Shown one piece after another: positions 46,060 through 59,299 of a DNA stretch of 64,000 bases. A program made the translations under genes and the position numbers. The stretch's first letter is position 1; the number at the start of each line of letters is the position of its first letter. The stretch is from Laccaria trichodermophora (Eukaryota > Basidiomycota > Agaricomycetes > Agaricales > Hydnangiaceae): assembly GCA_018417955.1 (NCBI GenBank), contig JACTVC010000003.1, positions 1,302,001 through 1,366,000 on the forward strand. The letters run 5' to 3'. The notes beneath the pieces are model-generated. The model ran no database searches. It saw only the letters and a list, made by a program, of their open reading frames with translations, and was not told where the DNA came from.

Positions 46060-48887
46060 ATGCAGTCTGGACCCAGAGCACCAGGCAGCAACCAACCCCC
46101 TGTAAAAATATATAATGCGGTCTACTCCTCGGTTCAGGTACGAAAGGAGGACATCTACCGCCCTTGTCATTCTTGACATTGTCGCGTCATTTCACAGGTC
46201 TACGAATGCATGGTACGAGGAATCGCAGTCATGCGCAGAAGAAACGATTCATACGTCAACGCGACTCAAATTCTCAAAGTCGCCGGAGTCGACAAGGGGC
46301 GTCGTACGAAGATACTGGAGAAGGAGATACTGCCTGGGAAACACGAAATTGTGCAGGGCGGGTATGGAAAATACCAAGGAACATGGTACGAATTAACCTT
46401 AGAGTAATATAAGACGGATTTTTGACGCTTCTTTGTTTTCAGGATACCACTTGACCGGGGTCGTGACATAGCATTGCAATACGGTGTAGCACCCTTACTG
46501 TCGCCTTTATTCGATTTCACGCCAAGTACAAACTCGCTCGGCACGATGCCTATTATACAACCCACAGGGACAGCTTCCCCTCGTCCTCTATCCGCTTCAT
46601 CGTCTTTTTCTAGCATCGGAACGAGTGGAAATTACGTACCAGCTGCACTACCGTCCACCTTGGCTCCGCCGCCCATCATGCCGGGTTCCGCACTTCGTCT
46701 ACTAAACCAGGGAAGGGCGCAAGGTCTATTTACTCCATCAACGTCGATCCATGCGCCGGGCCGCCCTTCAGGTTTCAATTCCCCTGGTCCCTACCCCAGT
46801 GGCGCGTATGCCCAGTCACCCTTCCCTCAAGCATCCCAAACACCTCCCCCCAACTCCTCATTAAAGCGGAATCGCTCCGAGGCCGACGTAGACGCGCTGA
46901 CGGCTCCACTACATGGTGAGATGGTTGATTGCCAAGGTTTGAAAGGCTAACTCATTCTTTACTGTAGATCGTACACCACTCGATAGTTCACGTCCGCCGT
47001 CAACTGGTCCCCAACCGACTGGTGAAGACAACCCTTCGCCTGCCAAGCGAGCTCGAACAGAACGCCCTCCACATGAAGTTTCTCAACAGTCTTCGTGGCA
47101 ACCACGGAATCAAGGTCAACCTTTCAGTTATCAAGGAACGTCTCGTCCATCAAGTTCTATGTCAGTCAAAAATGGCGCCCCTAGGATACCACCTGTTGGT
47201 TCTCCGGAGCTTGACATTCATAAGGCGCGTTTTGCATCAAAGCCGGCTGTTTCCAGAATCATGGATCCGAGTCTGCCGCTCAAAGATGGAAGGCGAGCTG
47301 CCATAATAGCTGCAATCTGCCAACGCGATGATCCAATCCCTGTTTTGGACCTTCTTCGCGAAATATCTACGGAACACATCCATAATCAGCCTTCTCCCCC
47401 GCCTCTCGAAGTGGACGTAATTCTCGATGATCAAGGACACAGCGCCCTTCATTTGGCTGCCAGTCTTGGTCGCCAACAGATTGTCGATGCTTTGATAGTC
47501 AATGGCACTGATATCCACAGAGGCAATTACCTCGGCGAGACCCCCCTCGTCCGTGCTTGCCTTGCGACACATAGCGCCGATCAGCAAACTTTCCACACCC
47601 TTGTGATTGCTCTCCATGCTTCAATCCGCACTCTCGATACCTCACGCAAGTCAGTAATTCATCACATTGTTTCGCTTGCAGGTGTCAAAGGTCGCGCAGT
47701 TGCTGCACGCTATTATCTTGATCAAATTTTTTATTGGGTCGCCCAACATCAGGGTGGAGATTTTCGGTCACTGGTGGATCTCCAGGATGAACACGGAGAT
47801 ACTGCGCTCAACATTGCCGCTCGAGTGGGAAACCGAAGTTTAGTGCGAACATTGCTGGATGTCGGCGCCAATCGTGTTCTGCCTAATAAATTGGGCCTCC
47901 GTCCTGGCGACTTTGGTGTCGAAACTGAGGTTTGTTTGAGTTGCTGTCTGATATTTGTGGCTCATGGGTTAGTGACCAGGAATTGAGCGGAGGTCTACGA
48001 CCAGAAGATATTCTGTCAAATTTGCGCTCTGGACCACCTGAACCTGTCCAAAAGAGCAAAGACGTTATAGCTGGTTAGATCGTGTTTCCATCAGTGGTCC
48101 TTGGTGCTTCTGATTATGTTCTGGCTGTTTAGACATGACTGCGATGATTCAGGCTCTAAGTACTGAATTTCAGGGAGAGATCAAATCCAAACAAGATGCG
48201 CTGGACGTCACCCAGGCTCACCTACGAGCTGCCACTCGAGAACTCTCTGAGAAACGCAAACAGATACAGGCATGGCAAGCTCGTTGTGGGGAACTTGACC
48301 AGATAAACCAAAGAGTACGAAATGTCGAGAAGGCCCTTGCAGAAGAAGACCAGTTCGATTGGACCGGCCGAACGGATCTCAATGGTAACGACGCACGTGA
48401 ATCAGCTGGCCCCGCCTTCGGGTGGCGGGGTGCTAATTCTACCATGGTTGGCATTGGCGGTTCTGTCGACGTCTCCTTCGCCGTCGACTCTGAACCAGCG
48501 TTGCCCACGACGGACACAGTAGCAAGCCTAATAAAGCTGAGAAGACTCAAGCTTTGGCACACACGAATAGAGGACCTTGTCAAAGCAAGATTGAAGGGTC
48601 TTCAAGGGGCAAGTGCCGAGAAGGAATACCAATGCAAGAAGATTGTCGCACTTTGTACTGGCATCCCGATTGACAAAGTTGAGGAGGTAAGTCTGAGTCA
48701 TGCTTACCTCTGACCCGAGCTTATTCCATTTTGTAGATGCTTGAAAATTTGGTAGTTGCAGTAGAGAGTGAGGCCCAGATCGTTGACATAGGTCGCGTTT
48801 CTGGGTTTATGCAGAAGGTGCGTACGTTGAAAAATCAAACATATTCTGAGCCGACATTCCGACTAGGTTCGAGATGGCATCATATGA
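46060..48887 (+). CDS. MBP1: APSES/ankyrin transcription factor, MBP1-like MBF subunit
   Basis: DNA-binding subunit of the MBF complex that drives G1/S genes through ACGCGT boxes. The first exon (46060-46137, [20 protein letters not shown]) joins in phase to the KilA-N/APSES domain: [64 protein letters not shown] Ser/Pro-rich linker follows, then ankyrin repeats ([54 protein letters not shown]). Next is a coiled coil in the region of [20 protein letters not shown], and a C-terminal helical segment for pairing with a Swi6-like partner. The protein ends FMQKVRDGII, with the last seven codons in a separate exon (48867-48887). It ends 100 bp from the convergent PRP4 stop. Swi4-like function is possible, as basidiomycetes usually have few such factors. 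Confidence 0.92.
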
Positions 48888-48986
48888 ACCTTCGAAGAGG
48901 TTGCTCGGATCGCTTATATCTGGGGACTTTTTTCTTTTTCAGTGGCACCGGTGTTTTATTATTGATTAAATTTGAACCATGACTAT

Positions 48987-50962
48987 CTACGCATCCTCCG
49001 GTGCAAAGAGCTGGAAATTACGATTATATGTGCCAGAAGCAAGCAGGTTACCATCACTGGAAATGTCCACCGACATTACCTTACCAGCATCTGTTGACAA
49101 GGTCCGGAGAAGAAGCCAGTCGTCGGCGCTCCAAAGTTTGACCAAGCCGTCGTAACCTGAGCTTGCAAAGAAAAGTCCAGAACGATACTTCCACTCTTCT
49201 TGAGCAGAAGTGAGCTCTTGCTCAGGGGTATCCCTTTTGGCTTCCTCTTCTCCATCGATATTATCAACACCATCCATGACAGCGTCTTTAGGAACTGGAG
49301 GCTTGAAATATAAGTCATTGGCGTGAAAGAATCGAACATCGGAGACATTTGAGGTGTGAGCTGGGATGGTATATAGAGATTTGATAGCCCGCATGTCCCA
49401 AATTCGGATAGTGTCGTCGCCAGAGCCTGTCGCAACTTGGTATCTAAAACAGAAGAAAGGTCAACTTAGACAGTATAACGCTCTGGATGAAGCATCCGAA
49501 CCCATTTGGTGAAAATGCAAGAGCAAAAATCGCCTGAACATGACCATCAAGTACCATGGCAGTCCGCCCAGTTCGCACATCCCATATACGCCCAATAGCA
49601 TCCAGGCCTCTGTAAACCAAAACCATTAACCTCTTGGCCTATCTCACGAAAATGGACATCTACCCGGAAGCAACCAGGGCGCCATCATTCTGGAATTCAA
49701 CAGCATAAACTTCTTTTGAATGACCCTCTTGCAAAAGCAGCTCTTTGGCAGTGTTTACATCCCACAGTCGCCAAGTTGTATCAAAGCTTGCACTCGCGAC
49801 ATAGTTTCCTGAAGGGTGAAACGCAACGCGACAAACACGGTCCTGGTGACCTTTCATCACTGAAAGCGGCGATTCGCTGGTTTCGAATTGAATAAGTTGT
49901 GCAATGAGAAGAACCGCAAACTTACCTTTCTAGCGACCAGAGGTTCACACTGCCTTCGCCCCCACCGCTTACCAAATTAATAACATCTGGGCCTTGTGAT
50001 AAAGTCGCATTTGGATGCCACGCTACTCCCCCAACACGATCACTGTGTCCTAATAGTTTGATGAGACGGTATGGAAAGATGTTAGAGGATCAGACTCGCC
50101 CCTCAAAGCGCGAATCGGGGTGCAGGAAGGGACATTCCATAATTTTACCGTCCCGGACCAGCTGCCAGCCGCCATAACTTTATTGTTGGGTGCAAAACGC
50201 ACTTGAGATATGGGTCGTTCATCGCCAATTTGTGATCCAAGATTTGCAAATTTCTACTCGTTGTGTCAAAACATCTCTCCATAGAATAAAAAAAACAATG
50301 AACTTACTTTCACCTCTGAGAAGACTTTCTTCCGGATATCAACAATCCGTCCCAAGTCCATTTTACTGTCTATTCGCTGTTGGGCGACACGCTGTTGAGC
50401 TCTGCCAAGTAAAGAAAGCAAAAGAAGCGTAGTAAGCACCTTAACTGGCTTGCTTATCGGAAGCGTAAATCCAACCTGGGGAGAGAATACTCCGCTATTG
50501 CTCTACGTGCATCCAGCAGCTCCAAAGATCCAGGAGAGTAAAACTCCTCTTCCTGCAAAACCTCTTTAATGGTGTTCAAGCAAATTAGGGCGCGAAAACG
50601 GACCTCCTCTTCACTTTCTTCCGACGACTCCCCATCTACATGCATAGCATCGTCACCTCGTGCGGCATTGATTTGGGACAGGACATAAATTAGACGGTCT
50701 CTGCGGTCTGCTGCCTAAGGGAAGTCTCAGCCGAGAAAATGAGATGTGACATTTCACGCACTCGTTCTCCAAAAAGTGTTATAGGCTCTCCAATCTCTCG
50801 TAGTCGAGCCTTGACACGATTATCGTCGGTGGGTACGGCAATTGTTTTCGCCTTCCTCTTGCGTTCAAGTTCATCGAGTATGACTTTGTTCTCTAACCTG
50901 GCACGCTCTGAGCCAAGATAGTTACCGTCGTCGATCAGAGTGTCGTATGTCAGTTCAGACAT
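48987..50962 (-). CDS. PRP4: PRP4, U4/U6 snRNP WD40 splicing factor
   Basis: Component of the U4/U6.U5 tri-snRNP needed for pre-mRNA splicing in the nucleus. The minus-strand gene has several exons from ATG at 50962 ([20 protein letters not shown]) to TAG at 48987. The N-terminal PRP4-like (SFM) segment reads [20 protein letters not shown] then [15 protein letters not shown]. An acidic linker follows ([10 protein letters not shown]), then the linker helix [15 protein letters not shown]. Seven WD40 repeats make up the rest, for example [92 protein letters not shown], and the final [17 protein letters not shown]. An acidic insert of about 45 residues lies between two of the later blades ([17 protein letters not shown]). 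Individual exon borders were not all phase-checked. Confidence 0.93.
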
Positions 50963-51299
50963 TATTGAAACAAGAGCGAAGTGACTTCAAGTTTTGAACG
51001 CCGTTTGCTTGGCTCATGTCCTTACTGTGGCGATGAACAAACAATCCACCCATTGCATATTCAAGTTGCTCATGGGGAGAATAATGGTTATTCTTTAATC
51101 GATAACAAGGACATCCTCCTCGAGCTTGAAATCCGAACCGTTGAGTGAAAATAAAAGGTACGATCGAAATGGTGGGTGTTTTCCTCCAGCTGCTCAGGGT
51201 GCCAAGGCAACCATTGCGAAGATAGGGACATTCTGTATTTAAATATTCCCAACCGCACGCCAACCACCTGTTTTTCCCCTTGCGCTGTAAGTATTGACA
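50963..51299. other. Divergent promoter of PRP4 and CBK1
   Basis: The 337 bp between start codons pointing apart hold no supported coding sequence. Confidence 0.55.
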
Positions 51300-53254
<1,955 letters not shown>

Positions 53255-53674
53255 ATCTTGTTTTTTGCTGTTTTTCAAGAGCAAGCTTCATGTCCTCGTT
53301 ACGCATACTTGTTACACTAATGGCATTTTCTGGATTTTGGATCATTGTGAGGAAGGTTCGAAGACCTTGGTAGTTTCTCGAGGCAAGGTGATCTGCTTTT
53401 GAGCTCTTGCGTTCGTAAAAATCAGGCCATTCGTGGCCTTGGGCCCTTTCAAATATTTTGGGTGACATCGATTCAAAGAAAACTGCACTAAGATTTATGT
53501 ATTGTACGGAGCCGGTAGGAAGCACAGGGTGCACTGGTCTTTTAGAAGCGTCACTTACACCGTTTGGAAGCCTAAGGATCATCTGTTTACAATACTTAAT
53601 GTATATTTTACTTGTCAAGCCATAAAGACTAAAATAAAAATAGAAACTCGAGCCAAAAAAAATGAGTACAAGAG
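53255..53674. other. Convergent 3' ends of CBK1 and the BYE1-like gene
   Basis: The 420 bp between stop codons contain open frames on both strands without family features. I see no gene. Confidence 0.5.
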
Positions 53675-56600
53675 CTACCATCGACGTGGTGGGCTGTTCG
53701 AGGCAGGACCACCACCTCTCCCTCGACGAGGCCACCCCGAATCGATAGGTCTCGGAGGGCTTTCCCACCCTTTCCCTCTGCCACGGCCTCCACCACGCCA
53801 ACCACGGCTACCTCCGCGGTCGTGTTGAGGACGGTCACCACGATCACCTCCTCCACGTTCGCGCTCATATACAACATCAGTATGTGGATCGCGTCCATAA
53901 TCTGGACGATCATAAACAGAAGGCGGTGGCGGTTGCGGAGGGCCTCGATAAGGTGGCATGTTTGGCTGCTGCATAGGTGGATAGTTGCTGGGGTAAGGAG
54001 CGGGCTGAGACGGCCACGTTGGTTGCTGATGTTGCGATGGGGGTGGTGGGGGGTAACGCTGTGGAACCTGTGGAGGCGGCAGTTGTGGTTGTGCGTGGGA
54101 GGGAGGCATCTGCAGCCTGGGATGTTGAACCGGTGGTGGAGGAGGGTTTTGTGGCGGCGGCCGGAACTGCTGTGGGACTTGTGCTGGGGGTGCTGTTGGT
54201 AGAAGAGGAGTGGCGCTGGCAAGTGCCTTTAGGACATTTTGAATTTGCTCTGGAGTGAGAGAAGCGACTTCGGCAGCAAGAGCAGCAGGCGCTATGGGTG
54301 GCAGGTTTGGTAGAATGGGTGGAGGAGGAGGAACCGGAGGTGTACTGGCAGAAGTAGGCGGAACAATTGCAGCGTTGAAGGATGGCATGCTCAGATGCGC
54401 TGGTAATGCAGGAACGGTGACAGGAGGAGGAGGGGGGGATGGCGGAGGAGGAGCAAGCTTGCCCTTGTTGAGAATCCATATTCCTACCAGGTAATCCGCC
54501 TTTCGCACTGGAGGAAGTTTGAGGTTATCCAAAAGTTCGATGTAATCAGGCAGCGGTTGGCTGGCGGGCAATGGAATAATGTAGAGTTCTCGTCCAGGAT
54601 GGTGCTCTTTTGGTCTACTGCCCCAAGGAAAGATTAGGCCATGGCGGCTGTAAGGTAATAGAGTGATTAGTTATTAAACTGTTAATTGACGTATGGAGAT
54701 AGTACCTCTTCGCGGTCAAGAAATCACTCAATGCTTTAAAACCAGTTTCACTTGCATCCGAGTTAGGTGTGAATGCGACGCTGAACAATTCCTTTGCAGC
54801 GTTCATCCTCATTTGCAGTAGATACTTTGCAGAACCCTCCACGGGAACGCGACCATCTATTCTGAGGTTTGATGAAGGGAAGAGGGTCTTCCAAAGAGGT
54901 GAATTAGCGGCCAGGGGTTTACCTCCTACCTGACGCGCAGTGATAGCTGTTTCTTGAGGTATTGTCGAGTCGAGAGGCATTGAAATCTGAAAGAGTGTCT
55001 GCGTTAGTAACTGACGGGAAGAGACAATCCTCAAACATACCTGTCCTGTCCAAACTTGAGGGAGAGCGTCGAAGGCTGCTTGGAGAACGTCTGCGGTGTT
55101 TACGGGTTCAACCTTTTCGACTTCCCTGTCCTCCAAGAACATATCAAAGTCCTGATCTTTCGCTTCATCATCCGCCTCGGATTCCAGCTCCATCGGAATG
55201 TCCTTCTGATCACCGTTTAGGGGAGGTGTCGTAGTTAGGGGTGAAGAGCGTGGCGTCGCCGTCTTCGACGCATCCTCGCTCTTCGGCGCATTCCAAAGCG
55301 CATTTAGGTCAAAAGACATCGCTCTTGACTTTTCAGCTCGAGCTGCGAACGGGGAGATGCCGGTAGGGAGAGGCAAGGATGGGGAAGGAGGCTCCAACGC
55401 GACAGGTTCCGTGGACATCGATTCGTCGACGACCATTGAAGGCAACGATGATGAATATGAAGGAAGAAGAGACTCTTGTTCAGTGGGCTCATCGTCAATA
55501 TTTATCAGATCCGCCAAGTTCAGCTCTGGCTCTGGAGCAGGCGGAGCAAGTTCCGACGCTGTGTGAATGAACAACGGGTTCACGGGTGGTCTCGAGATCG
55601 GCGACGCCATCTCACCGGCATTGCTAGAGACGGCAGCATGCGGTGGTATGGGAGGAGGCGCGCCCCAGGACTCGGACGGAGTCTGCGATACGGTAGGAGA
55701 CTCAGGCGGAACGGAGACAGAGTCAGTACGCTGGCGCTGCACCTTCAAACGCGCCGTACGTTCTCGCTCCCTCCGTTCCTCCCCTTCCAGATCACGCTCT
55801 ACCTGACGATCAAGTTCACGCGTCGTTGTCGTCTGTCCGTTGATATCCTCGATATCCTGTAACCCTTTGTGAGTGATCTTCGCGCGAGGCGCCGTTGCTT
55901 TTTGCAGGATAGAATACGCCAAGGCTTCCTTCTCCGCAATCTTGATGGATTGTTTTGTTTCCTCGTCCGCTAAGTCAGTGGAGGACATCAAAGAAATCTC
56001 TTTGGGAGAAATATTGGCAGAAGTAATGCGTTGGTGAATAATGACACGGTCAGGTTTGCTAAGATTAAACTGCAGCATCCTGAAACGATCCCTGTTATAA
56101 GAAGGTGAGTAAATTATTACACAAAAGCTCATGAGAATCAGCTTACTTGTAGTTTCCTCCAGCTTGAGAATTTCCATTTCTATCCGGTTCAGAGTAGATC
56201 TCAAAAACACATCGCTCAAGCCCTTCTGCAAACTGTTTCGACTCCTCAATCAAAGCATCTTTGTCTTCGTCGCTCAATTCTTCTAACGGTTTCGGAATTA
56301 TGACGCTCTTTTGCCCTTGGCCACCTTCTTCAATCTTAACGCGTACATGAGGATAGCGGAGGAAAATATCATGGAAAAGTTCCTCCAGCTTTCCAAGGCA
56401 GTATTTCCTGATTGGATCATCAACTGCCTCCACCTCAGCTGCCTTCTTCCTCTTCGAAGCTGGGGTCACGTCGGACGCATTAGTTGTCTTTCTCTTCCGT
56501 TGAACCTGGGGAGTAGGACCAGGTGAAAGGGGCACATTGGAGATGCTACGACGTTTAGAAGCTCCTTCACTGTCAGACGCGGCCACGTCCGAGTCCGAGT

Positions 56601-57743
56601 GCGAATCCTGACGTTTTCGACGCTTTGAGAGGGAGTGAATATATTAGTCAAGAATTGTGGAGAGGAGACATGGTGACTTACCTTATTCGCGTGCCCCAAC
56701 CTTCCAGTTGTTTGCGAGTCCTCGGCAACGTACTCGTCCTCGCTACCGTCCTCCTCCTCCTCCGACTCTTCCGGCTCAAATTTAATATCTGGGCGTTGCA
56801 TCCGCGCCCTGGCCGCCTTCCTCCTTTGCAACACCATCGCACCGTCGTAGACACATTCCTCGACCGCGTCTGGTCCCTCCCATTCAACTGTAAACCGAAA
56901 GAAAGCACCATTAGTATGTTGTTTCTGACAAACTCGTTGTCGAGATGAAAGAAATGATAAACAGAAAACCAAGCGCTTGTGTAACTTTCGCCACTTCTAT
57001 ATTGTTACTGAACTATCATTCAGGGTCGTCATTTTGACATGAGAGTGGACAACTCATAGAGCGCTCAGTCGTATTTGGGCACAACGGCATGAGGGCGCAG
57101 AACGGCCCCCTGAACAACGACACAGAAGCCCAACGTACGCCAGTAATACGAAGGTTGACGACAGAGTTAGGCGAAAGTTACACAAAAGATGAATTTTTGC
57201 CCAACTACTGTCAAGAAAGGAATGTAATTAGACTCACATGTTGTACGGCGACCAGACGTTTCTGTGCAAGAAGGACATATGTAGATACCTAACAAAAAAA
57301 ATGGATCAGCAATGCGCAACCGAAGAGCGGAGAGCTGAACATACCAATCTCCTCCGCTTCTGGCTCGGAGATATCTACGCATGTAAAATGATACCTGATA
57401 CCAATCAGTAAGTTCTAGCTCGTAGGGATGACAGTTAAACGCACCAAATTTTACACTCTGAACAGAGGATCATAGGCGATCCATCATCACCCATAGAACA
57501 CATACAATGAACAGGTTTGAGCGTAGCCGCCTTACTCCTGCCTTTCTTCGCCACACTCTGCACAGACTTTCCATTCACATTTTCTTTCTCTATTTGCTTC
57601 GCTGCCTTGGTAGCCTTGACCGACTTCCGGGCTTGACTGACGGGTTTCGATTGTTTCTGTGTTGACGTGGAGGATCCAGGCTTGGCTACGGACGCCGCTG
57701 CAGAGGCTGAAACTGCTGCCCTTGTTCTTGCGCGGGTACTCAT
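53675..57743 (-). CDS. BYE1: BYE1-like transcription factor: PHD finger, TFIIS central domain, SPOC domain, RGG tail
   Basis: Nuclear regulator of RNA polymerase II elongation; Bye1 reads H3K4me3 with its PHD finger and binds Pol II with its TFIIS-like domain. Exons run from ATG at 57743 (MSTRARTRAAVSASAAASVA) to TAG at 53675, roughly 1,150 residues by estimate. In order there are: a Lys/Ala-rich basic start; the PHD finger (CMCSMGDDGSPMILCSECKI, YHFTCVDISEPEAEE, IYICPSC); an acidic linker; the TFIIS central domain (DDPIRKYCLGKLEELFHDIF, then FRMLQFNLSKPDRVIIHQRI and EISLMSSTDLADEETKQSIK); a long Ser/Pro linker; and the SPOC domain (LPQVWTGQ, ISMPLDSTIPQETAITARQV, LSDFLTAKR, HGLIFPWGSR, LYIIPLPAS, VGIWILNKGK). 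The last 280 residues are Pro/Gln-rich, ending in RGG-type repeats (SRGWRGGGRGRGKGW). Several introns were placed by domain continuity rather than a phase check. Confidence 0.9.
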
Positions 57744-57963
57744 CGCAAATCAGTGGAGAGATCAACAGCGAGCAGGCTTGATCTCGACGTTGTCGTGGAT
57801 GCGGATAAAGCTATGAGATGACTACGATTATTTGCGTTTGCTTGAATTCCCATCACGTGAGACTCAGACACTTCAAGACGAGGCAGTATAGACATTCATT
57901 GGACATTCAACAAATTTGAACAAAAGTTGTAGGGGTTTCGTCCCTCTCAAGCATAGTTTCGCA

Positions 57964-58427
57964 ATGACATCATGTCTGACTGTATACTCCACCTCGCATC
58001 CTAAGTTCACACCGTCCCCGTTCTGCTGTTGGCCAATTCTCAAGGTGATAAGACGAACTATCTCCTGTGTATGTGACTTCCCTTGGACTTCCCTGTCCTC
58101 ATGTTTCCTTAGCTTATCATTGCTTCGTTGTTTCTCAATAGAATCGAGGTCACACTCTTTGAGCCATTGACGTATCAGAGGACAAACGGCAAGTCGTTTT
58201 CATAGTGAAGGTTATATACTTTCTATCATTCATAACGTCCTCATGTTCTTTCAGGTCCTTTCCGGGTTCCACCGGGGCCTACTCTTGTCAGCTCTCCCGA
58301 TGTCCAGCTGGCGGGGCCATGCATTCCTTTTTTGGAATCCCTCTCTGAAGACCTGTTATTGAAGAATTACTACACGAGTCTACCAATACGATTTAAGCAA
58401 TCGTTCGTGAGGCTTCCTAATCCATAA
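57964..58427 (+). CDS. Small hypothetical protein, three exons
   Basis: Three exons join in phase: 57964-58044, 58113-58188 and 58255-58427, giving 109 residues. The product starts MTSCLTVYSTSHPKFTPSPF and ends in the third exon with PFRVPPGPTLVSSPDVQLAG and LPIRFKQSFVRLPNP before TAA. The second intron starts with GC (GCAAGT) and ends TTTCAG. A second possible splice of the first two exons would instead read HTVPVLLLANSQGDKTNYLL, so the N-terminus is uncertain and the true start could be further upstream. The family is not recognised. The open third exon, the splice sites and consistent phases suggest a real gene, but it may be a remnant. Confidence 0.4.
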
Positions 58428-58443
58428 TCCTCGATGCGTATAC

Positions 58444-58611
58444 CATGGCGAAAGACAAGACGTCCACAAAACAAGTCGGGGTCTTCAAGAGACGTTCAAA
58501 GTGTTACCTCATTCCCGACGTCACTCAGCTCGGTGGCGTTAACTGTCGTTACCTTCATCAAGAAACTTTATCAAATCCGGACCAGGTGCTTCGGATCTGT
58601 GGGGTTATCTG
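58444..58611 (+). CDS. Short open frame, 55 codons, doubtful
   Basis: An ATG-initiated frame (MAKDKTSTKQVGVFKRRSKC to DQVLRICGVI) follows 16 bp after the preceding small gene. It has no recognisable family and no intron support. It may be a downstream exon or a chance frame. Confidence 0.15.
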
Positions 58612-59299
58612 ATGCATGTTGCCGTGTCCTTGCGTCATGATTTCATGTTCAAGCTTGATATGAACGTGATGAGAGAGCGGAATACATACCTAGACTGTAG
58701 TATAAGGCTATACGGACGCGTTGTAGGCAAGTCGGGTTACCAGAGGATATGTATATGATTTGTATGACGAGTCGGGAAACAGTTGCCAGATGGGATCGCA
58801 GGGTTGAATGCCCTCTTCAAGGTCAGCTGTACTCCTTCCCGGTACAGGCCAAGCAGCGCCAACTTCGTGGCGTTCTCGAATGGTACTAGCTCGTCGGGGC
58901 AGTCCATCAAGACAGGTCTCACCCCCGCTCTTGTACGACTTCTTTTCTGCCACATCTGTCATTGGGTTTGCCTCGCGGACGACCCTGCTTAGGCGTCTCT
59001 TTGACGCCTAACTGAAAGTCTCTCTTCGTTTGAGGAGATTAAACTCAACCCATCACCACCACTACTTGCCTCTTGTAAGAGAAAATCCGAGCTCTGGAAG
59101 TATATTTTATTAATAGAGCAAGCGAGGTATGTACGCATATTCAATGTCTCTCCACGCGTTTCTTGACGTGCCCATGCATGAACCATGATAAGCGATACCA
59201 GCTGATTGTTGCGTTTAGTTCGTTTCTGGCCTCCAAGCTCCCTTCGCTGGATCTCCCAATTCATAGCCCTGGATTACTGTTACCCCTTCATGATCACGC
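58612..59299. other. Upstream region of the CDC15-type kinase
   Basis: The 688 bp include overlapping open frames on both strands (about 58737-58992) with no clear winner, so no gene is called. The last 200 bp before the ATG are pyrimidine-rich on the plus strand, as in many fungal promoters. Confidence 0.45.

Noticed and set aside
53629..54494. Several overlapping frames on both strands at the 3' part of the BYE1-like gene
   Set aside because: They are low-complexity shadows of the Pro-rich and RGG-rich coding strand.
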